The notes: generated by a model from the sequence alone, not told the origin. A stretch of 30,618 nucleotides of DNA from a virus (IMGVR_UViG_3300026544_000017:1-30618); one strand, 5' to 3'; shown: positions 1 to 8,391, numbered from the stretch's first letter. Translations and numbers: made by a program.

Positions 1-189
1 CGACCGAATTTAGGAGGGGGTACTACGTTAAAAATATTTTTGAATTGCGATTATCCGCGACTGATTTTTATTTTGCGGGGTCATTTTGTTTTCTTAAAAA
101 GACTTGAAATTTTTTCGCAAGCATTTTCTATTCCCCCTTTGTACAAGCATTCCCACCCTGCCTGATATTTTATTTGTTTCACTTTATTA

Positions 190-217
190 TTGACAACTTA
201 ATATGAGTAGTTATTTA
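190..217 (+). promoter_or_regulatory. Candidate sigma70-type promoter for the late operon
   Basis: A perfect TTGACA (190-195) is followed after 16 bases by TATTTA (212-217), a partial match to TATAAT. It lies about 65 bases before the first late gene in an AT-rich stretch with no other feature. The rest of 1-281 shows no supported gene. The pairing of boxes is an inference from consensus only. Confidence 0.45.
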
Positions 218-281
218 TGGGGGCATTAAGAGAAGCAGACTGTTTCATTTTGATAGGATATGAAAACCAGAAGGAGATATT

Positions 282-833
282 ATGGCGAGGGAAGATGGGT
301 TAGATGATGGGGCTGTTGAGAAAGGATTGGTATTAAAGACGGCAGACCAGATGATGGAGATGATGGAGACAGAAGTCTTAACACAAGATGCGTTAAACAA
401 ATATCCAGACTTGGAAGGACTTTGCCCTAGAGATTTATTGATTGTATTGGCAGTGGCACACGGATTTAGTTATCAATCGATAGCGAAAGCAACTGGAAGC
501 AGTAAGGCTACGGTCTGGAGGGTACACAAGAGGATTGATCCGACTGGAAAATACCGATTGAGTGAAGATAGTCAGAAGGCTTTTATAAAGAAGAGGGCGC
601 AAGCGAAGGTAAGTGAGGCGTTGAGTACGATTCAGCTGGAGGATATGAAGGACTTGAACCCGTTACAGGCGGCGAGAGTTGCCAAAACATTAGCTGAAAT
701 TGCTTCGATGCAGGACAAAAAGAACCCAAGTCACTTCGGGGAGATGCAAGGAATCAAAAGCATTAGCATTGAGTTCGCTGGGGAAGGGGAAGATATGGCT
801 ACGGCTGAGGTTATTGAGGAGGAGGATTACTAA
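282..833 (+). CDS. terS: Terminase small subunit
   Basis: 183-residue protein expected to bind the packaging site on phage DNA and regulate the large subunit. Residues about 60-88 form a helix-turn-helix (FSYQSIAKATGSSKATVWRV), the usual DNA-binding part of small terminases. The middle is helical and would form the oligomerisation core, and the C-terminus is acidic (ending EEEDY), as in subunits that contact the large terminase. The start has an AAGGAGAT ribosome binding site at 271-278. Its TAA overlaps the next ATG by one base (TAATG), so the two subunits are translationally coupled. The assignment rests on the HTH, the size and the position directly before an unmistakable large terminase. 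Confidence 0.85.
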   Translation: MAREDGLDDGAVEKGLVLKTADQMMEMMETEVLTQDALNKYPDLEGLCPRDLLIVLAVAHGFSYQSIAKATGSSKATVWRVHKRIDPTGKYRLSEDSQKAFIKKRAQAKVSEALSTIQLEDMKDLNPLQAARVAKTLAEIASMQDKKNPSHFGEMQGIKSISIEFAGEGEDMATAEVIEEEDY

Positions 834-2248
834 TGAGCATAAAACTCAAAGTAAAACCGTTACCGCCTCCACCAAAACTCAGGTTCCTTTATGACAAGGA
901 CGTGATGGATGATTTAGTATACATTATTCTGAAGGGAGGACGTGGGGGTGGCAAGACCGAAACGCTCGCTCAGTATTTTGTACTCAATGCTCTGCACGAC
1001 TCAAGCGATATTCTCTGTTTGCGGGAAGTGCAAAACACAATTGAACAGTCGGTGTATAAAGTAATTGAATCATGGATTGACCAATTAGAATTAAGAAAAT
1101 ACTTTCATATTACTGAGAAGAAAATAATTTGTACCCTCAGTGGCGCAGAATTTACCTTCCTCGGCATGACTGGACGGAACAAAGTGGACAATATTAAGTC
1201 CCTTCATGGCATAAAATACGTCTGGTACGAGGAAGCACACCTCGCAACCAAGGATAATTTGAACACTTTACTGCCTACTATTCGCGTTCGAGGGCTAAAA
1301 TTCTTCTTCTCTTTGAACGAAAAGACGGAGAAAGACGCTGTAATTGAGGTGGTTAGTAAGTATAAACACTGCAAAATTGTACATATTAACTACACGGATA
1401 ACCCTCATTGCCCTCAAGAATTGATTACTCTAGCTGAAGAGTGTAAGAGAATTAACGAAGACGATTACAAACACATCTGGCTGGGAAAACCTGTTACGGA
1501 TAAGACAAGGCAGACCGTGCTTCCTATGAAACTGCTCAAGCTTTGCGTCGATGCGCACTCGAAGCTAGGAAATTCAGATGGTCACTCGTATGCTGGGCTT
1601 GACTTGGCTAGTGGAGAATTGAAGTCGAATGACAAGAACGCACTGAGTGTAATCAGCGGGTGCGTGGTGAGATATTCAAGCGACTGGCAGAGCGGGAACC
1701 TAGATATGGTGGCTCGGAAGGTTGCGGATACAGCGGGGGGTATGAATGTTGTACGATTGTATTATGATGCGGTCGGTGTTGGGGGGTTCGCTGGAAAACA
1801 ACTCATGGCTACCAACCCAGATTATTCGGTCGAACCTCTTATGGGGCAACAGGTTCCGTTCGGCAAGGATCGCCCGTACATGAAGCTGAGAAAGGGAAAA
1901 ATTACAAACAGAATGTTCTTCCGTAACCTGAAGTCTCAGCTCTGGTGGAACCTTCGTCTTCGGGCTGAGAACACCGCGAGAATGCTGAACGGATTCCCTT
2001 CAACAAGAAAAGAATATTACCTTTCTTTCGATTCTGGTATTGACAATTTACAAGGATTACTAGATGAATTAGCTCAAGCAACTTGGATAGAAGATTCTTC
2101 TGGTAGAATCCAAATAAATAAAAGTCCAGGCGATTATGAGGTAGTTCAGGATGGAAAGAAAGTAAAAATGAGATCACCAAACAGAGCCGATAGTGTCAAC
2201 CTAGCTTTCGCACGTTCAATACAGCGTGGGCTAAAAGCAAATATGTAG
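833..2248 (+). CDS. terL: Terminase large subunit (ATPase-nuclease)
   Basis: 471-residue DNA packaging motor of the PBSX/Terminase_3 type. The N-terminal ATPase has Walker A GGRGGGKT at residues 35-42 and Walker B YVWYEEAH near 129-136 with the catalytic Glu, followed by a FFFSLNEKT segment consistent with the coupling motif. The C-terminal RNase H-like nuclease has its acidic residues in GLDLA, in LYYDAVGVGG and in SPNRADSVNLAF near the end. These would cut the concatemer after head filling. Length is normal for the family and all motifs are intact. The start codon overlaps the small-subunit stop and the stop directly abuts the portal gene. Confidence 0.97.
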   Translation: MSIKLKVKPLPPPPKLRFLYDKDVMDDLVYIILKGGRGGGKTETLAQYFVLNALHDSSDILCLREVQNTIEQSVYKVIESWIDQLELRKYFHITEKKIICTLSGAEFTFLGMTGRNKVDNIKSLHGIKYVWYEEAHLATKDNLNTLLPTIRVRGLKFFFSLNEKTEKDAVIEVVSKYKHCKIVHINYTDNPHCPQELITLAEECKRINEDDYKHIWLGKPVTDKTRQTVLPMKLLKLCVDAHSKLGNSDGHSYAGLDLASGELKSNDKNALSVISGCVVRYSSDWQSGNLDMVARKVADTAGGMNVVRLYYDAVGVGGFAGKQLMATNPDYSVEPLMGQQVPFGKDRPYMKLRKGKITNRMFFRNLKSQLWWNLRLRAENTARMLNGFPSTRKEYYLSFDSGIDNLQGLLDELAQATWIEDSSGRIQINKSPGDYEVVQDGKKVKMRSPNRADSVNLAFARSIQRGLKANM

Positions 2249-2254
2249 GTGTAT

Positions 2255-3703
2255 ATGAAATTGCTAACCAAACGAAATGTAAAAAAACTACGAAAGAAAG
2301 ATTTGGTAAAAATTGCTGACGCATTGAATGCAGTCGATAACGCATTCCCTAATTCTGGACTGAATGTGTACCAGCAACGCATGATGCAGATGGGCGGTGG
2401 GGTAAGAAACCCTTTGTCTGGTGCAGGTGGGATGACCGACAAGTCTCAGTTCTTTGACTTCATTCCAATCTGGTTGAATGATCGAGCTTATATCGAACGG
2501 GTATGCGCTCAGTCTTGGCTGGCTGAAAGATTTATCGAACTACCTGTGGACGATATGTTTGCAAAACCAAGAAAGTTTTCAAACGATGTGTTCAGAGCGG
2601 AGTGTGATCGAGTGGAATTGGACAGAAGTATTTCAGATGCCTTCAAGCTAGGTCGGCAGTACGGTACTGCGCTGATGTGGGTCGTAACAAAAGAAGCAAA
2701 CCAAGCGACACCCCTGAATCTGGACAGTGTGAGGCGCGGAGATCTTGTCAATATTATCGTGATTGATCGAAACGATTGCTGGGTGAAGACCAGAAATACC
2801 TCAGTGACCAGCCCAAATTTTAACAAACCAGAAATTTATACAATCCGTGTGGACGATATCGGTACTATTGACGTTCACTATACGCGGATAAAAAGATTCG
2901 ACGGAATAAAACAGCGGTCAATAAATAAGTGGCAGTCTTATGAACGGGACTGGGGAGTTTCAAAACTCGTGCCTGTGATGATGGATATCTTCAATGATTC
3001 ATCAGTCGTTCAGGCAATTACTCACCTCGTACAGGAAGCATCCATACCCGTTCACAAAATCGACGGACTAAATGACATCCTTTGCAGGGGAAAACTGCCC
3101 GATGAACCAGATGTTGAGGACATTATGGCTCATATTAACATGAAGAAAGCTATTTATCACACCATGTTTATCGATGAGTCGGACAGTTTTGACAGAACTT
3201 CTGTGAATTTTACCAACATTCCAGACCTAATGGACAGGTTCCCAGAGCGATTTGCTATGGCTTCGGGCATTTCTGTCACAAGATTTCTTGGTAAATCAGC
3301 CTCTGGTCTCAATGCAACAGGGGAAGGAGACCAACGAAACGACTCAAAGAATGCACATATCCGCCAGATGCTAGAGCTTAAACCCATATATGACTGGGTT
3401 GATCCTATTATCAGCCGTTCGTGTGGGGCTGAAGTTCCTGAGTATACCTTCCCTCCTCTCTTTGAGCTTACTGAAAAAGAGTTGTCGGACATCGACCTGT
3501 CTCGGTCAAGAACCGCAAAGCTTATGGTGGATATCGGATCATGGAGTCCGCTCGATGCAAAGGAATATCTCGAAGACGGTACTCATCCGACTGGAGAATT
3601 GTCGGAAGATGCTAGTCGCGCAACGACAGGGATAAGTACAGACCCAGAGGGAGACTCAAACAACTCTCTTATCAAGGAAGAGCCTGTCGCTGATAAAGTT
3701 TGA
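2255..3703 (+). CDS. Portal protein, DUF1073 (Acb1-N/portal) type
   Basis: About 482 residues. The dodecameric portal ring sits at one capsid vertex and is docked by the terminase and later by the neck. Family signatures are the early SWLAERFIELPVDDMFAKP segment and the later SGISVTRFLGKSASGLNATG segment followed by a GDQRN motif, both typical of DUF1073 portals. I chose ATG 2255. An in-frame GTG at 2249 directly abuts the terL stop but has no ribosome binding site, and neither start has a strong one, so coupling to terL is likely. DUF1073 is also the name under which Acb1-like anti-CBASS N-terminal regions are filed. Here length and position favour a plain portal. Confidence 0.93.
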   Translation: MKLLTKRNVKKLRKKDLVKIADALNAVDNAFPNSGLNVYQQRMMQMGGGVRNPLSGAGGMTDKSQFFDFIPIWLNDRAYIERVCAQSWLAERFIELPVDDMFAKPRKFSNDVFRAECDRVELDRSISDAFKLGRQYGTALMWVVTKEANQATPLNLDSVRRGDLVNIIVIDRNDCWVKTRNTSVTSPNFNKPEIYTIRVDDIGTIDVHYTRIKRFDGIKQRSINKWQSYERDWGVSKLVPVMMDIFNDSSVVQAITHLVQEASIPVHKIDGLNDILCRGKLPDEPDVEDIMAHINMKKAIYHTMFIDESDSFDRTSVNFTNIPDLMDRFPERFAMASGISVTRFLGKSASGLNATGEGDQRNDSKNAHIRQMLELKPIYDWVDPIISRSCGAEVPEYTFPPLFELTEKELSDIDLSRSRTAKLMVDIGSWSPLDAKEYLEDGTHPTGELSEDASRATTGISTDPEGDSNNSLIKEEPVADKV

Positions 3704-3722
3704 AGAAATTTTGAATTAGATG

Positions 3723-3749
3723 TTGACTAATAATTAAAACGGATATATT
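3723..3749 (+). promoter_or_regulatory. Weak candidate promoter before the protease/scaffold gene
   Basis: TTGACT (3723-3728) and TATATT (3744-3749) are separated by 15 bases in a 54-base gap between portal and protease genes. The gap is one of the few in the late operon. The spacer is shorter than the optimum, so this could be a chance match. Confidence 0.2.
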
Positions 3750-3757
3750 GCTACATC

Positions 3758-4792
3758 ATGATTTTTGTGGATAAAATACATTTGGGAAAAAGAATCACGG
3801 ACGAGAATGGATTCGTTAGTGTGCCTGCTGTCATCACGCGAGTCGGTGTTCAGCAATACGGTGTCGAGGAATTACGCAACGACCCAACACTAGCACCGCA
3901 CTTGGACGGAAAGTCTGGACTGGTGAATGTATTCCGCCCGCCCGATGTCGTATTTAATCCGCTGACTATGGACTCGTTTAAAAATATTCCAGTAACGGTT
4001 CAGCACCCAAACGGATTTGTGAACACCTCGTCGGCTAAGTATCTGGTTGTCGGTCACGTCGGTGATGACGTAGTAAAAATGGATACCGAACGATTAGGAA
4101 CAACAATCCATCTTCACGATGAAGAAGGCATCTCTGTGTCAAAGGGTTCACAAACATCCGCTGGTTATAAATGTGATATCATTCACGAATCTGGTGAACA
4201 CGAAGGTGTTAAGTACGAATTTAAATTTGATGGTGCAATGGTTGCGAACCATCTTGCGTTGGTTCCCGCCGCACGGTGTGGCGATGACTGCAAAGTGTTA
4301 GATAATGAGGAGAAAGAAATGGACGAAAAAGGTATTAAGAAACTCGTTTCGGACACGGTGAGTTCCGTTGTCGAAGATAAGTTGTCCAAGTTGAAGGACA
4401 CCGTAGCTCAAGCAGTTACTGATGCTGTGAAGGTACAAGCTGAGGAAGCTAAGAAATTGGCTGACGCAGAAAAACTCAAGCAAGATAAGGCTGATGAAGC
4501 CAAGAAACTTGCTGAGGCAGAGGCAGAAAAAGGCAAGAAGACCGATGCAGTTCGCATTGCGCTTCACGCAAAATTACTTCCTATTCTGGACAAAGAATAT
4601 GATGCGAGCAAAACGGACAAAGAACTTTTGGGCTTGGCTCTGAAGGACACTGTCAAAGATGCTGACAAGAAATCAACAGAGTATCTGGCTGATAAGCTTG
4701 ACGAACTGATCGAAACACGTAAGGATGCAATCAACTTTTCCGATGCGGAACTTGGTGATGCTCCAGAAATTGTAATGGCAACACGTCGATAA
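3758..4792 (+). CDS. DUF2213-type prohead protease with C-terminal scaffold region
   Basis: 344 residues. Residues about 1-185 match the DUF2213 pattern of phage head-maturation proteins: an early GFVSVPAVITRVGVQQYGVEEL, then FRPPDVVFNPLTMDSFKNIPVT, a QHP segment, SAGYKCDI and finally NHLALVPAARCG. Residues about 188-310 are a charged Ala/Lys/Glu-rich coiled coil, as expected for an internal scaffold. The usual model is that the N-terminal domain cleaves the scaffold part and perhaps the capsid after assembly. The ATG at 3758 has only a weak upstream ribosome binding site, in contrast to a strong internal site before Met188 (separate entry). The gene stands directly before the cement and capsid genes. 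Confidence 0.88.
   Translation: MIFVDKIHLGKRITDENGFVSVPAVITRVGVQQYGVEELRNDPTLAPHLDGKSGLVNVFRPPDVVFNPLTMDSFKNIPVTVQHPNGFVNTSSAKYLVVGHVGDDVVKMDTERLGTTIHLHDEEGISVSKGSQTSAGYKCDIIHESGEHEGVKYEFKFDGAMVANHLALVPAARCGDDCKVLDNEEKEMDEKGIKKLVSDTVSSVVEDKLSKLKDTVAQAVTDAVKVQAEEAKKLADAEKLKQDKADEAKKLAEAEAEKGKKTDAVRIALHAKLLPILDKEYDASKTDKELLGLALKDTVKDADKKSTEYLADKLDELIETRKDAINFSDAELGDAPEIVMATRR
4319..4792 (+). CDS. Probable nested scaffold protein (internal in-frame start)
   Basis: An in-frame ATG at 4319 (Met188 of the protease gene) is preceded by GAGGAG at 4307-4312 with a six-base spacer. This is a better start signal than that of the full-length gene. It lies exactly at the junction between the protease domain and the coiled-coil region and would yield a 157-residue free scaffold. 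The arrangement resembles lambda C/Nu3, where a scaffold is translated from an internal start inside the protease gene. The sequence shows the site and its placement. That it is used is inferred. Confidence 0.6.
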   Translation: MDEKGIKKLVSDTVSSVVEDKLSKLKDTVAQAVTDAVKVQAEEAKKLADAEKLKQDKADEAKKLAEAEAEKGKKTDAVRIALHAKLLPILDKEYDASKTDKELLGLALKDTVKDADKKSTEYLADKLDELIETRKDAINFSDAELGDAPEIVMATRR

Positions 4793-4802
4793 GGAGGACA
4801 CA

Positions 4803-5267
4803 ATGTCTATTCAAGATAACTACACACAAAACTATGAGCGGGGATTTATCGGGCAACGTATGCGAGTAAATGCTCCTTGGGATGCCGACGCTGTTGTGAT
4901 TGAAAGCGCAACTTTGAAGATTGGTGATGCGTTTAAATTCGACGCGAACGGACGAGCTATTGCTTGTGCGGGAGTTGATACGGACTTCGAGGGCATTCTT
5001 ATGTACTCGCCTAACCGACTCAACACAGTTGACAACAAGACCATTGGTGTCTTCGAGGTCGGCAAAAAAGTCGAGTACATGAAGGAAGGTTATATCCTTG
5101 GTGTAGCAAGCGGTGATCTGAAAAAAGGCGACAAGCTTTTATGGGATGCCACATCCAGTGGTTGGAAATTGGCTGGTACTGCAACGCCAGTACATCCAGC
5201 ATTTGCAGTCGAGGATGCGGATAGTGGTTCAATGTTAATCGTACAAATCGCCCCTCGCGTGGCTTAA
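4803..5267 (+). CDS. Capsid cement/decoration protein, DUF2190-like
   Basis: 154 residues, mostly beta-rich with many short Gly/Asp turns. The pattern of a conserved N-terminal arm, ATLKIGDAFKFDANGRAIACAG, and a later GDLKKGDKLLWDATSSGWKL resembles DUF2190/Gp24-type structural cement proteins that bind the outside of the capsid lattice. An ideal AAGGAGG ribosome binding site (4791-4797) overlaps the preceding stop codon, consistent with very high expression. It sits immediately before the major capsid gene, the normal place for such a protein. It could alternatively form a head fibre. Confidence 0.82.
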   Translation: MSIQDNYTQNYERGFIGQRMRVNAPWDADAVVIESATLKIGDAFKFDANGRAIACAGVDTDFEGILMYSPNRLNTVDNKTIGVFEVGKKVEYMKEGYILGVASGDLKKGDKLLWDATSSGWKLAGTATPVHPAFAVEDADSGSMLIVQIAPRVA

Positions 5268-5281
5268 AGGAGAGAATTGAA

Positions 5282-6391
5282 ATGAAAAAGAATATATTCG
5301 GAAAGCGGTGGTTTGATTACCAATTCTTGAAGCAACAGCTACACGGCAAAGGGTTCACCGATGCACAGGTTGTTGGCTCGTTGACAAAGGCTGGATTCGC
5401 AAAAGAACTCTGGGAGTTTGATGCGCAACGACTGAAGGCATTCACTGGCAAGTCTCGCAAGGACGCTGAGGCAAGTGGCTATGGTCTTATCCTCAACAAC
5501 ATGGAGGCAATGACGGCAGAGATCGAAGAGATCTATTATGGTCAATTCAAACTTGATCGCTTCATTCCTCTCGGACACTCTGTACCTGAAGGCGCACAAA
5601 CCTTCGGCGTTCGTGTGATTGACCGACAAGGTAAAGCTGGATTCATCAACAAAGATGGAACCAACGTAAATACCGCGTCTGCATCCATGAGCAAAATCGT
5701 GTTCAGCGTTGAGTATGCTGGTATTATGCCTACTTGGAACCGTCAAGAACTTGCAGAAGTAATCTTCACAGGCGTTAGTCTTTCAGCTGAAACACTGACA
5801 TCTGCAACAGAAGCTTGCTTCCAGCACATTCAAGACGTTGGTTTCCTTGGTGATTCTGATGTTGGATTCACTGGTCTTCTTACAGACACAAACATTCCGA
5901 CCTATGGCGGTACTGTTCCTGTCTTCGAGTCCAGCACTCCTACTCAAATCATCGGGTTCTTGAACAAGTTGGTCGGCACTATCGGTACTTCTACCGATGA
6001 CATCTTGTTTGAGCAGTTCGGAACAACTGAGTTGGTCATTGCATTGCCACCTTCTGCAATGAACTACATCTCCACCACTCCATTTGGTGAAGAGTCTTCT
6101 GGTCGCACAATCCTTTCGTGGTTCATGATGAACAACCTTTGGACTGGACGTACTGGACAAACAGTTCGGTTCGAGGCAGACAAGCGTCTCACGACCGCTG
6201 GTACGAACGGACGAATTATCGTTTATCCGTTCAACCCTCGTGTACTCACGATGGAAATTCCAATTATGCCTCGCGTAATCAACGTGTTTGATCGTGGTTA
6301 CACCACCGAAGCACCAATGGAATACTCCATGAGTCCTGTGATTCTGAAGCGTCCTAAGATGATTCTGAATGCGGACGGTGTGTTGGCGTAA
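5282..6391 (+). CDS. Major capsid protein, DUF2184 type
   Basis: 369-residue main shell protein of the HK97-fold DUF2184 group. Recognisable segments are the N-terminal helical region (YGLILNNMEAMTAEIEEIYY), the LGHSVPEGAQTFGVRVIDRQG E-loop region, the PTWNRQELAEV spine region, and the late LRRP-like end with PMEYSMSPVILKRPKMIL. Translation starts behind AAAGGAGAG overlapping the previous stop. Codon use is slightly more G/C-ending than in neighbouring small genes, consistent with selection for high expression. A structured non-coding segment follows it. No frameshift or truncation is seen. Confidence 0.93.
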   Translation: MKKNIFGKRWFDYQFLKQQLHGKGFTDAQVVGSLTKAGFAKELWEFDAQRLKAFTGKSRKDAEASGYGLILNNMEAMTAEIEEIYYGQFKLDRFIPLGHSVPEGAQTFGVRVIDRQGKAGFINKDGTNVNTASASMSKIVFSVEYAGIMPTWNRQELAEVIFTGVSLSAETLTSATEACFQHIQDVGFLGDSDVGFTGLLTDTNIPTYGGTVPVFESSTPTQIIGFLNKLVGTIGTSTDDILFEQFGTTELVIALPPSAMNYISTTPFGEESSGRTILSWFMMNNLWTGRTGQTVRFEADKRLTTAGTNGRIIVYPFNPRVLTMEIPIMPRVINVFDRGYTTEAPMEYSMSPVILKRPKMILNADGVLA

Positions 6392-6400
6392 ACGAACTTA

Positions 6401-6453
6401 GGGAACCTTGGCAGGTTTTTTTTCCAATCCTTTTGGTTACTGCCATTGTTCCC
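6401..6453 (+). terminator. Terminator-like hairpin nested in a longer alternative stem
   Basis: AACCT (6404-6408), loop TGGC, AGGTT (6413-6417) followed by eight T residues (6416-6423) resembles a small intrinsic terminator. In competition, GGGAAC (6401-6406) plus TGGCAG (6409-6414) can pair with CTGCCA (6440-6445) plus GTTCCC (6448-6453), giving a 6+6 bp stem with a two-base internal loop. The structure fills the gap between the capsid gene and the next gene and probably lowers downstream transcription. Confidence 0.55.
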
Positions 6454-6477
6454 GACTAACTATAAGAGGATAATGCT

Positions 6478-6933
6478 ATGAGTAAATGGGTTAATAATGG
6501 AGCAAGTCCATTAGCTTTTGAAAATAATATCGTTGAAGTTGGCGAAGTATTTGTTGCCGACGAAGACCGCATTAACAAAGTGTTGATTGAAAACAAAACT
6601 GTTGTTGCTTATTCTGAACCTGATGCGGATACAGCGGAAGAAAAAGCGGAAGAAGAAGCGGAAAAGGTATTGGCGGAAGCCAGTGCTAAGGCTGAAGAAG
6701 AAAAGGAATTAGCTGAAGCTCAAGCTAAAGCTGAGGAAGAAAAGGCTGAAGCGGAAGCGAAGGCTAAGGCTGAGGAAGAAAAGGCTGAAGAAGAAAAGGC
6801 TGAAGAAGAAAAGGCGCAAGCGGAAGCGCAGGCATTGGCTGAAGCTCAGGCGGAAGAAGAAGCCAAGGCTAAACAAGAAGCCGAGGCTAAAGAAGAAGCC
6901 AAGGCAAAGAAATCGTCAACCAAAAAGAAGTAA
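6478..6933 (+). CDS. Ala/Glu-rich long-helix protein after capsid gene
   Basis: 151 residues in two parts. Residues 1-50 form a small mixed domain (WVNNGASPLAFENNIVEVGE...). Residues about 52-145 consist almost only of Ala, Glu, Lys and Gln, with KAEEE units repeated in tandem, and the end is basic (KKSSTKKK). Such sequence forms a long coiled coil or a single stable alpha helix of up to about 14 nm. I do not recognise a named family. The location between capsid and adaptor genes suggests a head-associated or head-to-tail linking protein. The repeat is also visible in DNA as 15-base units near 6780-6815, so length variation by slippage is likely. The ribosome binding site is AAGAGGA at 6464-6470. 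Confidence 0.7.
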   Translation: MSKWVNNGASPLAFENNIVEVGEVFVADEDRINKVLIENKTVVAYSEPDADTAEEKAEEEAEKVLAEASAKAEEEKELAEAQAKAEEEKAEAEAKAKAEEEKAEEEKAEEEKAQAEAQALAEAQAEEEAKAKQEAEAKEEAKAKKSSTKKK

Positions 6934-6939
6934 TGTGTT

Positions 6940-7305
6940 ATGGATATTACCGTAGTAAGATTTCTGGAGATATACCCAGAGTTTGATAGTGTAGAGAATA
7001 GCGATATTCAATATGCTATCGAGCTTGCTATGGAAGTTCATCGGTGTTCAGCGAATGCAGTTTATGCACTCGTTGCTCACCTCATTGCTTTGTCTGCTAT
7101 GGAAGGGACGGGTGGTGACGAGCCATCTGGATCGGTAGTTCAGACGGTGAAAAAGTCTAGGGTAGGAAGAATCTCTACAGAGTATTTTTCGATGTTTAGC
7201 GATAAGCACCCAGAGAATTCTTACTACGAAACAACCCCATACGGGCGAAGGTTTTTAATGCTTCAGCAGTCTGCTTTGAAGAAGCTTGCGACACGGGTGG
7301 TGTAG
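6940..7305 (+). CDS. Head-tail adaptor, DUF4054-like
   Basis: 121 residues, helical. The opening VVRFLEIYPEFDSVENSDIQYAIELA and the YALVAHLIALS segment match the DUF4054 pattern, as does the late TTPYGRRFLML. DUF4054 proteins form the ring that binds directly under the portal, like HK97 gp6 or SPP1 gp15. The gene begins six bases after the previous stop with no strong ribosome binding site, so translation may be coupled. Size and order (first gene of the neck module) agree with the call. Confidence 0.82.
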   Translation: MDITVVRFLEIYPEFDSVENSDIQYAIELAMEVHRCSANAVYALVAHLIALSAMEGTGGDEPSGSVVQTVKKSRVGRISTEYFSMFSDKHPENSYYETTPYGRRFLMLQQSALKKLATRVV

Positions 7306-7306
7306 C

Positions 7307-7951
7307 ATGGCGAGACGAGGAGTCAGATTACAAGTTAAGGTTACTCAGAAAGGGAACTCAAGCCTGAAGACCGTTGTTGCAAACGTTGCACTTGCCCAGA
7401 AGGACACGAAGAAAGTTGTTGGGTACGCGATTGGGTGGGATAATGATACTCGGTATGACAGAGAGCATACTGAGTCATCAGATCTTTTTATTGGGAGTGG
7501 TAAAAAGAAAACAGCGAAGAGACCAAGCAAGGCTAGCCACACCATCTTGGTTGGCAAAGTTGCTCGATATGTTCACGAAGGTTTTACAGCTGATGGACAA
7601 GTCGGTGGAGTGAGTGTGAAGGGGATTGAGGTTGAAGCCCGACCGTTCATGCACAATGCAAATAAAAATGCCACACGAGACATGACCGCGATTGCTCGGC
7701 GCAGATTATCGATGGCTCCTGATGAGCGGAAGTTTTTGCGCAAGAGTGATTATGGATTTATCGCTCGGTTCCACAGGCAACGCATCAAGGCTGAATTAAA
7801 AAATGGCAACGCCTACCACCCGAACTCTGAGGCTTGGCGCAAAAGAAAGCACCCACCTAAAGTGCCACTGATAAATACCACAAGGATGTGGAAGACAGTG
7901 AATTATAAAGTGCTAAGGTTTGCTGAAATGCGGAGGTTATACTTCTCATGA
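7307..7951 (+). CDS. Neck/tail-completion protein, HK97 gp10-like
   Basis: 214 residues. The central section has AIGWDNDTRY, VARYVHEGF and VEARPFMHNANKNA, an arrangement like the HK97-gp10/minor tail group in which a G-F ... ARPF segment is conserved. The C-terminal part is rich in basic residues (RKRKHPPK). ATG 7307 is two bases after the adaptor stop with a GGGTGG purine tract before it. A longer frame from TTG 7286 overlaps the previous gene and is less likely. Its stop overlaps the next start as ATGA. The precise ring (stopper or completion) is inferred from order. Confidence 0.62.
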   Translation: MARRGVRLQVKVTQKGNSSLKTVVANVALAQKDTKKVVGYAIGWDNDTRYDREHTESSDLFIGSGKKKTAKRPSKASHTILVGKVARYVHEGFTADGQVGGVSVKGIEVEARPFMHNANKNATRDMTAIARRRLSMAPDERKFLRKSDYGFIARFHRQRIKAELKNGNAYHPNSEAWRKRKHPPKVPLINTTRMWKTVNYKVLRFAEMRRLYFS

Positions 7952-8391
7952 GTGGACTAATTACAGCAGGCTCCCCATTTAATCTGCCAGAATACAAGCA
8001 GGCATTTTCTTATAAGAACCCAGTCGGTTCCTACAACCCAACGAACGGGAAGTGGGAGGAAGTTTCTGGTGATGCCATCGTTGGCTCTGGCAGTGTTCAG
8101 CCAGTATCGAAGAGAGATCTTCACGATTTACTTTCTGTATCGTCGGACGGGAACAGAGTTTCGCGGGCAATAATTATTTTCACATCGGCAGATCTTATCG
8201 CTGATGCAGACCCAGACGGCAACGCCTCGATTGTTTTGTACAACGGAAGGATTTGGAGAGTGATTGATATCGAGGACTACTCCCCTCATGGTCACAAGGA
8301 GTGCATTGCTGTTGAGATGCGTGAGAAGTCGGTCGATGATTTCGGGTTCACATCCTCCGACCTTGGGTTCACGCGCGGGGGTGGTTTATGA
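7948..8391 (+). CDS. Head-closure (stopper)-like neck protein
   Basis: 147 residues, beta-rich. IIIFTSADLIADADPDGNAS followed by VLYNGRIWRVIDIEDYSPHGH is the kind of beta-barrel with a 'measured quantity / ring-wall' signature found in head-closure and stopper proteins of the SPP1 gp16 kind. No strict motif proves it. It overlaps both neighbours by four bases (ATGA at 7948 and at 8388), so the three neck proteins are made in coupled fashion. Position between gp10-like and tail-terminator genes supports the call. Confidence 0.6.
   Translation: MSGLITAGSPFNLPEYKQAFSYKNPVGSYNPTNGKWEEVSGDAIVGSGSVQPVSKRDLHDLLSVSSDGNRVSRAIIIFTSADLIADADPDGNASIVLYNGRIWRVIDIEDYSPHGHKECIAVEMREKSVDDFGFTSSDLGFTRGGGL

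Noticed and set aside
1-166. Open reading frame running in from the left edge in frame 1 (and a shorter one in frame 2)
   Set aside because: No ribosome binding site or recognisable protein, very AT-rich and Phe/Leu-rich, most likely chance opening.
7286-7306. TTG start extending the gp10-like gene by seven codons
   Set aside because: The extension lies in the end of the adaptor gene in another frame. ATG 7307 has a better signal.
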